Part shown: positions 56,239-64,000 of the stretch, piece after piece
Layout of the letters: every line of letters begins with the position of its first letter
Position numbering within the stretch: position 1 is the stretch's first letter
Source: Nitzschia sp. pyKryTriq1
Taxonomy: Eukaryota; Bacillariophyta; Bacillariophyceae; Bacillariales; Bacillariaceae
Reading direction: 5' to 3'
DNA length: 64,000 nt
NCBI GenBank assembly: GCA_956465555.1
Contig: OY101120.1
Location: forward strand, 62,001 to 126,000
Position numbers and translations under genes: made by a program
Notes under the pieces: model-generated
Database searches by the model: none
What the model was told of the DNA's origin: nothing
What the model saw: only the letters and a program-made list of their open reading frames with translations

Positions 56239-56478
56239 TGCTCCATGGGAATCGTCATCCTTCTTCGTTTGAACTACACACAGGGGAGAATAGCACAGGG
56301 CCGGGTTTTCCTTGCAATGGCTCGAGAAAAAATAACGTACGCATGCCCAAGAAGCACTAGTAGCCAGACTAGAGCAGCCCAGTCAAATTGGAACACCAAC
56401 GAGGTTATCGGTTTTGCTGAGCAATCGTCCAATCTCTGCTGGAGTAGAACTCAAGTACGTACGTACGTAGGTACTCTA
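56239..56478. other. 3' flank of the PrsW-like gene
   Basis: No gene seen; contains GTAC repeats (about 56456-56474). Confidence 0.4.
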
Positions 56479-59400
56479 CTAGGACTTTTCCTTTTTCTCT
56501 TTGCTGTTCTTTGTGGACTTGAGCATTTCAGCGGCCGCCAACTCGGCGGAGAACGCAGCAGGCTTGCCCGCATAGGTTGTGGTACGTTTGACGGCTTGCC
56601 GATTGATCATGTAGTAATTCTTGACACAATAACCCGTCACTCGAAACAAAATGATCAACCACATCACTTTGGGCCATGCCTTTCCGGCCAATTGTGCGAG
56701 GGTAGTAGCGTCTTGAGGAGAACCAAAAGAAGGAGTAGTAGTATGGGGCGATAATTGCATCTCGGACCACGGAGTCGCGGAATTCCATTTGAAAATGGGC
56801 TTTTTACCTCGAAAGTTGGCCATTCCATGAATGACCGCGGCCGGCAAGAGCAACTGCCAAAGCGGTGTCTTTTGGCCCAGGACATCGCGGCGGGCTAAAC
56901 CCAAGGCCGTCACTGTTCCACACAACTCTTGAATCGGAAAGAGTCCTCGGCATACGGCATAAAATGTCTTGTGAAGATCCTCCGGTTTGGTGTACATGCA
57001 AATGCGTCGAATTGCGTCCGCCAATTTCAATCCCAAACTCACTGCCAACATTCCAGATACATAATGATTCACATTGACTATTTGTCCCGGGGTTTGTAGA
57101 TTTGCTTCGTCTTCGTCGTCATGATAACGATGATGATGGTATAGTATATCCGATGGAAGCTGCTGCTGGTGGGCGGGCGGTGGAAGAATGGGCTCCGCTA
57201 CCCATTTTCGTTTGCGAGGGTTTCTTCTAGAAGGTTTCCGGACCCATCGAAAGTTTCTATATTAAAAAGAAAGAGTAAAAGCATAGTTGTGTGAGGATCC
57301 AGCAATAATAATAGTCACCGTACTACTAGAGCAAGTTCATCGCACAGTCGCACCACAGGAGGCAAACAAAATATTATGTGGTACTTACTTTCCGAGTGCA
57401 ATCGTTCTTTGCAAAAGAATCAATTTCACCCATTCTTCCAGGAAGGGACAAACGACGGCAGAAGTCACAAGATCTTGTACAATCAATGTGATGGGTTTGA
57501 CCAAATACTTTTGATCTCGCAAGACCCACGGAATGACTACCAACGGAACTTGTGGTGCCATGGCAAACACATTGGGTTCCCACCACCAAAACGTTATCAA
57601 TCGCGTAATGGTGGCGGCAACAATTTCCAATGCAAACGTTCCGACATATCCGATTGTAAAGGCGTAGTAAAAGGCACTGACCAATGATCCCGGCAAGGTA
57701 TTGGCATTGTGGTAGTGCTGGATGGGATCGACCACAAGAGCGGCCACGACCAGGGGCGGAAGGATCATCCCAACGGTAATTCGTAGAATTTCATAAAACT
57801 TTTGATTGTATTCCAAAAAGGGCAAGTCCCGAGGCGAAACGGCCGAGTAACATACCACCAGAGCCAAAACGGAGCATGTGGCTACTTTTTGGATCGAATC
57901 CAAGGTCCAACGAAAGTTCTTGTTGTTTCGACGCTTGTTCTTGTTCTCGGCGGGGGAGAAGAAGACAGTGTCGGCTGACCCGGGTAGCACCGCCACTGAT
58001 TGATCGGCCGCGGCATACATCATAGGACTGGCAGCGATTTGTTGCTGTTGTTGTTCTTGTGGTAAGGCTGATAGTGATAGTGGTTGACCTTGACTGCTGC
58101 TGCTGCTGCTGCTGCTGTCGAATAATAATGCTGGTGGTTCGTCGTATCGTTCCCGACGACGACTACTACTACTACTACTACTTGAGGTTCTTGGTGTTGG
58201 TGATGATGATCGGTATGATGGCGATGATGATCTGCTGCTTGGCGTCTCGAAGAATCGTCGTGGAACGTGATGATGATGATGATGTGGTCGAGGAGGATAC
58301 TGGAAAAAAGGCGAAGCAGGTCCTGGTCCTGGTCCTGGTCCTTGTTGTTGTTGTTGTGGCGTCCATCCACCACCAGGGTAGGCAAATGGTTGTAGCTGCT
58401 GCTGCTGCTGTTGTTGTTGCTGCTGCTGCTGTTGGAGATAATATTGATGTAGCTGTTCTGGTGTAAGATAGTAGTTGTAAGGAGTATGAGGATGCGGCGA
58501 ATTGGCAGTATTAGCAGAAGAAGTCCACGATGTTGGCGGCGGCTGCGGCGTCGTCTGCTGGGCATGCCGATATTGATGATGATAGTAGGGAGGATAGCCT
58601 TGAAACATCGTCATGGATGGGTGGTTGCTGTTGCTGGTAGTTAATACCATTGGTAGTTCGCCGGTTGGATATCTCTGTGCTGCCGCCGCCGCAGCTTCGG
58701 CAGCTCCAGTACTACTACGACTACTACCACCACCACCACTACCACCAATACTGGATACGCCTAAACCCATAGTAACACCACCACCAATATTACTTTCGTT
58801 GGCAGAATCCCCTTCTTCTTCGTCGTCATCACTCAAATAGACGGGCAAATTGGGCAGTGTATAGGATCCCAAACCATCATCGGTATCGGAATATGGATCT
58901 TGTTCCACATCCGACGACGACGACGACGACCATGGTGTAAAATAATCTGGATTGTAGGCTGATGTTGATAATGATGACGATGTTGTTGTTGTTGTTGTTG
59001 CTGTCGGCGCCAGTGGTCCTCGAGTTGTAGTAGTAGTTGCTGCTGCTGTTGGAAAATAAGGTGGTGGTGGAATATTAGTTGTGGATGTTGTGGCAGATGT
59101 TGTGGCACCACTGCTCGTTCCCGTGGTGCTAGTAGTACTGCTACTAATAGTGGCTGCTGCTGCTGCTGCCGTTACCGCTGCTGCTGTTCTTCTTCGAGCA
59201 CTCTGTCGTTGCTGCCGTTTATATTTCGAACGGTCCTTGCTGGTCCAAAGGGCATTACTACTACTACTACTACTACTAGCAGTAGTAGGAGTAGTTGTAG
59301 TGTCGGTTGTGGTTGGTAATGCTGCTGCTGGCGCCGTTTTTTGATCATCCGTGGTAGATGCTGATGATGTTGTTGTTGTTGTTGTTGTTCCTCCTGTGGC

Positions 59401-60465
59401 AATCGCATCATATTCTTCGATGAGTCCTGCTGCTGCTGCTGCTGCACCACTAGCACCACCACCACCACCAGCAGCACCAGTACCAGCAGCGCCTCCCATT
59501 GTCGCATCACCCACCACTGATGATGATAGTGATAATGATGCTACTGCTGACGGCGGCAGGGCTGATGACGATGACGATGACGAAAATTCCGATAGTATCG
59601 TCCCTGGTCGCCTGCTGATGCTTGTGCTTCTTCTTTTGGATGATGGTGATGATGATGATGGTGGTGGTGGTGGTGGTGAGGAGGATGTGCTGGTCAAATA
59701 ATCAGTCTCATCCAGCATTTGTTGTAACTTTTCCAATGTCTGTAGGGGTTTGTTGTTGTTAGGAGGATCCATATTAATTGTTGCTGTTGCTGTTGTTGCT
59801 GTTGCTCCTTGTACTGCTTCTTGTTCTTGTCCTTCTCCGTCTACTCTTCCCCATTCAGCAGCATCGTGGTCCCAATCCGAAGACGAATCATCATCAATAT
59901 TATTATCATCAGCATCATCCGAAGCAGACGATGGAAATGAAGATTGATGATTCGGATTTCGATTTCGATTTGGCTGTTGTTGTTGTTGGTCTTGCCACCA
60001 ATCCTCCGTCTTGTGATGATTTGTCCCATCTTTATCTTTATCATCATCATCATCATCATCATCATCACCCACTTCTTCTTTGTCTTCTCCTCCTCGGGCG
60101 GGTTGCTGTTTATTGAGATAATGATGTGATTTTCCCGCCGATGCTGATGCTGATGCCGATGCTGATGCTGAGGGAAAAAAGGAAGAAGACGAGGACGGGG
60201 ATGCCAAAGCAGCAGCAACAGAAGCAACAGAAGTAGCAGCACCAGCACCAGCACCAGCACCAGCAGGAGTCCTCCCCCAGCATGATGGAACGGACGACGA
60301 CAATATCAGTATTATTAGTACAATTGGCATAGGCATTGACCACCACACACGACCATTATCATTATCATCATGATGACGATGACGATTGCGATGCTCCTGA
60401 CGGCGGGCGCGGATGGAATAATGACGATCATCATCATCATGATGATAATAATGATGATTGATCAT
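56479..60465 (-). CDS. PrsW-like intramembrane protease homologue with a very long disordered N-terminus, two exons
   Basis: Exon 1 is 60465-57389 and exon 2 is 57256-56479 (GTAAGT...ATATAG, phase 2), giving 1284 residues. A signal-anchor PMPIVLIILILSSSVPSCWG lies at about 45-64, so an internal start at Met 44 (60336) is a good alternative. About 65-880 is low-complexity (S/T/A/Q/P/H/G). From about 890 there are several membrane segments, for example CSVLALVVCYSAV, FYEILRITVGMILPPLVVAALVV and PLVVIPWVLR. The motif CPFLEEWVKLILLQR ends exon 1 and fits the EExxK signature of PrsW/M82-type proteases. In exon 2, GLFPIQELCGTVTALGLARR and LLLPAAVIHGMANFRG supply the later Glu and His typical of the family. 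The tail is Lys-rich. Such proteins cut or sense membrane-bound regulators; the substrate here is unknown. Family assignment is by motif only. Confidence 0.78.
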
Positions 60466-61811
60466 GATAGGATACGATACGATACCATGCGATAGGATAG
60501 GATAGGATAGGATAGGATATTATGCTGCTCTTTATTATATTTTACGGACGTGATGCAAAAATTATAGAGTATGATGTGATTGATATACCGCTACATACAG
60601 TATGACAGGGTCTGATATTAGGCGGGGGCGGGGGCGGGCGTCTCGATCTACTCTACTCTACCGGTAGAGAATAGTAGTAGAGTAGCAGTACCGGTACGTG
60701 TCTACTTTTACTACTGTACCGGTACTACTCTCTACTCAACGGTAGCTACTACTAGCTAGTCTACTACTAGTAGAGAGTACCGGTAGTAGTAGTAGCAGCT
60801 GAGTACCGGTAGAGAGCTACTGTGTACAGTACCGGCAGTAGTGGAGCTGACCCGTCCCTGTACCAGGTACCAGGTATGTACCCCGAGATACTGTAGATTG
60901 GGGCGCCCCCTGCCCCCCCCCCCCCCCAATTCTTCGTACGCTGCGAGTACCCGTTCTGGCGACGAACGATCAGCCGCTGCGGGCGGCCGCTCGCTCGTCG
61001 CTGGAAGAAACACAAAACGGGCGGGCGAATTTTGGTCGGAAAAGGGATTACGTCATCACGGTAAAAGGGATCGGTTCTCGAGCAAGGCCGGCGGCCGGCG
61101 GGCGTTTTATTTAATGTTCCAATGACGTACGCGACAGGTAGAAGAAAGATAAGTACTACTGTAATGCGAACTTAAGTTCGCATTACACATTTACATAATG
61201 GTTGGTAGCATGCTGCTCACCTGTCTCTTGTTAAGCTGCCGTATGTACCTTTAAATACCAAACATTCGCACCAGTTTCTCTATCTTGGTTGTTCCATGCA
61301 TGCATGCATAACGACCATTTATATTTAAAAAGAGTTGTAGTAGGTACTGAAACATCAATCGAACGAGGGAATCATCATGTTCTTTCGAATAGGAATGCAA
61401 GATGCTAGCGCTTTTACTTAACTAATTATCGGCCTTGTACTTTAAATTAATTCGCAGAGAGTACAGTACCGGTAATTCCATGCAATATGAATTCTTGCCA
61501 CGCATGCACGAACTCACGATGATGTCCAAACCATTAGAGTACTACCGTCCCTGCTGGTACTAATAGTCTACTAGTAGTGCTTCCCGTTTTTATGGGACTT
61601 CGCTTATCGTCTTCTATTTCTCAATCGCCGCTCCAAGCTAGCAATCAAGGAACACAGCATACACGATGAACAAGGTGGGAACGATAACAAAAAAGTGCAT
61701 TTCTCAAAGAAGAAATGAACAGAGGAGGACGCCCACTGGTAGTAACTGCTCCAGGACGTGATAATATTCTCCTACTACTAGTAGCTAGTAGAGCTCGGAC
61801 GACACGAGTTG
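60466..61811. other. Intergenic region between divergent genes
   Basis: No gene supported. ATAGG pentamer repeat at about 60490-60518, GGGGGC repeat (about 60624-60638), dense GGTACC/TACCGG strings (60650-60880) and a C run of about 15 bases (60911-60927). GCATGCATGC at about 61295-61308. Confidence 0.5.
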
Positions 61812-62908
61812 ATGATGCAGAACAACAAAACAAACGACAGCAGGAGGCGGGATCAGGATCGGCAATCTCCCGATCAAGCACCAAAAGAGGAAGAAACAGC
61901 GGTGGTGGGGCGGGTAGCAGAACAAGAAGAACCGCCGGCGTCGCTGCTCCTCCCTTCTTCTTCTCCTCCTCGCTCATCGGAAAGGGCTGTTGATGCTGCT
62001 GCGGTAAGCAATCATACTCGTACTACCGAGGAAGAAGAACAGCAAGAAGAGCATCGTCGTCGCTCGGGAGATGAGGATGATCCTTTACCTCCACCGCCCA
62101 TACTACACCACCACGCGGCCGCCGCACCCGTGGTGATAACGGAGCTCGGCCCAAACGATGTCTTGTTGGGCAGAGGTAAGTTGGTCTGATCATGACTTGC
62201 TGCTTCGGGGAGTCCGTGGAGCAGGACCTTCTCTTCTTTCCTCGTTTCGTTCTCAACTAGAACATATTCATGTTTCCTGCTATCATCATTCTTTTTATCA
62301 TTCCAGGGACCGGCGCATACGACACTTGCGGCAATATTCGCTACCGAGCCCTTGTTCGAAAAATGCTTCAAGAGACCGACTTGAACAACAACAACAAGAA
62401 TTGGAATCATGAAGCTAGACGGAATCTCGCCATGGAAATCGTGCTCCGAATCAAAGCTGCGGGTGGACGATTCGTCCGGAGACTTTCCCAGGCCGAAGTG
62501 GAGGAAGCTTTGCGGCTGGTGGGGCGTCGTCGTCAACAAGAAGATCATCATCAACAAAACAACAACGAGGCCGCCGAGGAACGAAATACTAGTGATGTTC
62601 TTGCTGGTCCTCTGGTGACGACCTCCTTCTACCAGGAAATTCCTGACGAAGTGGCAACTGAAAAGACACGACAGGGCTTTCGCCATCAGCTGAAATCAAT
62701 CGCTCCTTCTTCGTTAGCCCGAAAGACGAGTGCTGATACTACTACGAGGAGAGAGGACAAGACAGATCAGGATCACCCCACGCCCGGCGGTCTTGCACCA
62801 CCACCATCCTCTGACAACAACAAGAAGAGCTCCTACCATAATAGCCCCACCCCTCCCATCGTCAACAACGGAGGAGGGACAGTTCAACAACAGCTTCTCC
62901 GGGGCTAG
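61812..62908 (+). CDS. DUF6824-type domain protein, two exons
   Basis: Exon 1 is 61812-62175 and exon 2 is 62307-62908 (GTAAGT...TTCCAG, phase 1). The intron splits the conserved core NDVLLGRG/TGAYDTCGNIRYR, whose DVLxGRG...GNxxxR pattern matches the domain I know from diatom proteins as DUF6824. The domain runs on through LVRKMLQETDLN, NHEARRNLAMEIVLRIKAAGGRFVR and SQAEVEEALRLVG. The N-terminal 110 residues are acidic and Arg-rich; the C-terminal part is Thr/Pro/Asn-rich and ends QQQLLRG. A DNA-related or regulatory role is often supposed for this family, but I know of no proven function. A second open frame (62730-63467) begins before this one stops and may encode the true C-terminus. A broken copy lies at 8640-9530. 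Confidence 0.8.
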
Positions 62909-63467
62909 TAGTACATTGCTCGGGGGGAACAATGCTCGAATACCTTACAGTTCACGGCGACCGCTCTACTGGGATCCCATCATACTATACGATCACCCAC
63001 TTCCCCAGCTGCATCACATCGGACCACCACCATTAGCGACTTCTTCGATCAGCAGCCCTCTTGCAGTTCCTCTTCTTGGGGCGCCGGTAGACTGGAGGAT
63101 GATGAATATGCCTCTTGCAGCAGCACTGCACCCCCCTTCTAATTATGGTTTGCCACAGCCTACGGCCATGGTGCAAGCTGCTGCGTATGATCTTGCTGCT
63201 AGAAGCAGTAGGAGCAGCGTACCAGGAGCGGCACTTCTTGCTGCTGCTGCTGCTGCTGCTGCTCTAGAAGATGACATCCGCGCCCGCCGCATTGTTCAGG
63301 AGCGGTTGGCTACTGTTGAATACTATAATCTTTTCCATCCTCGCCGTCCTCCCCCACTGGTAGTACCAACAGCAGCACTGCCTATTCGTAGCACGGTGCT
63401 GGCCGGCTACTATGAGCATAACAATCAAGAATTGATCAACAGTCCTAGCAGCACTTCACCACGCTAG
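62730..63467 (+). other. Overlapping open frame, possible continuation of the DUF6824-type protein
   Basis: After the stop at 62906-62908 another frame, open since about 62730, continues to 63467. It reads NNSFSGASSTLLGGNNARIP, YWDPIILYDHPLPQLHH, a Pro/Leu/Ala-rich stretch and EDDIRARRIVQERLATVEYYN, which looks protein-coding. No GT-AG intron in the overlap would join the frames. The same two-frame arrangement is seen in the decayed copy at 8640-9530. It may be a frameshift mutation, a sequencing error or a real frame change. Confidence 0.5.
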
Positions 63468-64000
63468 GACACAAGCGTTGTTGGAAGAGCTCCGCCGGAC
63501 CAGCGGCAGCAGATCCGACGTTTTACTAGTACTAGATGAGCTCCTCGTTCTCCACCAGCCATCAGCGGCACCAGCACGACGCGCAGCATACATCAAGATT
63601 GGACGAAATGGCACAATGCTCGTACAGGAAACAGGCAGAGGAGAAATAACGTAGTAGTATGATTTCCATGAAGAAGCCATGCTGATGTCGAGGCAATGAA
63701 TCTGGAGAGTTCTAGTAGTAGTAACGAGAGGAAGAACAGTCATTGACGAGCCGCACCGCTACTAGTACATCCAGAAGCAATCATATCACCAGCGTATCAT
63801 GAAGTTATTTACAAGAATATACTACTAATCGTAGGAGTACGAATTCGTGTGATTTTCGACAACAAATAAACAAAAGGAGGGACGAGACCCCCGCCACTGT
63901 AAAGTAAATAACTATTATTTTATTAGTGGTTAGGGGTCTGATACCACCCCCTTAATATTGGGGGGATGTTGTCAGAACACGTAGATTGTGGTACAAAGTG
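63468..64000. other. Right-edge non-coding region, possible LTR-element boundary
   Basis: No gene seen. On the minus strand, TGACAACATCCCCCC (from about 63978) is followed about 20 bases on by TGGTATCAGACCCC (about 63948-63935), similar to an initiator-Met tRNA primer site after an LTR end. The left part contains TAGTAGTA strings. Confidence 0.3.

Noticed and set aside
1-64000. tRNA or rRNA genes
   Set aside because: I saw no convincing cloverleaf or conserved rRNA segment by eye; a covariance-model scan was not possible.

Overview
The window is nuclear DNA of a eukaryote, almost certainly a pennate diatom. The grounds are short GT-AG introns (85 to about 550 bp), genes on both strands with no operons, a family of heat-shock-factor (HSF) genes of the kind that is greatly expanded in diatoms, a plastid precursor with a signal peptide followed by a Phe at the predicted cleavage site, a DUF6824-type gene, and Copia elements of the diatom type. 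Coding sequence is loaded with Gln, Asn, Ser and His runs. The intergenic DNA is packed with short palindromes (TACTAGTA, ACCGGTAC), triplet repeats and small duplications. A large, repeat-rich genome such as that of Seminavis would fit, but I cannot fix the species.

Layout. 0-4.8 kb: 3' end of a Q-rich gene, a Copia fossil, and a small Lys/His-rich gene between two 106-bp direct repeats. 4.8-8.0 kb: a GNAT-like acetyltransferase gene with three exons. 8.6-11.2 kb: decayed copies of three genes seen elsewhere in the window (DUF6824 gene, secreted Cys-rich protein, HSF 5' end). 11.9-13.8 kb: intact secreted Cys-rich repeat protein. 15.8-20.1 kb: two convergent single-domain HSF genes. 21.7-24.7 kb: a Golgi-type sulfotransferase and a relic of its 3' end. 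25.7-30.4 kb: a disordered protein of unknown role and a PP2C phosphatase. 31.6-34.9 kb: a second, inverted sulfotransferase cut by a Copia insertion. 35.7-38.5 kb: mitochondrial Hsp70. 39.3-41.6 kb: a plastid membrane protein with a guanylate-kinase-like tail. 41.6-44.2 kb: repeat-rich desert. 44.2-52.4 kb: three genes that each encode a protein with two HSF DNA-binding domains. 53.5-55.5 kb: a young composite Copia insertion with a zinc-ribbon gene inside it. 56.5-60.5 kb: a PrsW-like membrane protease homologue. 61.8-63.5 kb: the intact DUF6824 gene.

The strongest theme is stress transcription. Five HSF genes and one relic lie within about 41 kb, with a mitochondrial Hsp70 among them whose upstream region carries an HSE-like site. 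The three double-HSF proteins share one architecture: a first DNA-binding domain split by an intron at the classical HSF position, a long Asn/Gln/Ser-rich linker, and a second, intronless DNA-binding domain near the C-terminus. A single chain with two HSF domains is the most unusual biology here. The second theme is local duplication and decay: sulfotransferase, DUF6824, Cys-rich protein and HSF all have intact and broken copies within the window.
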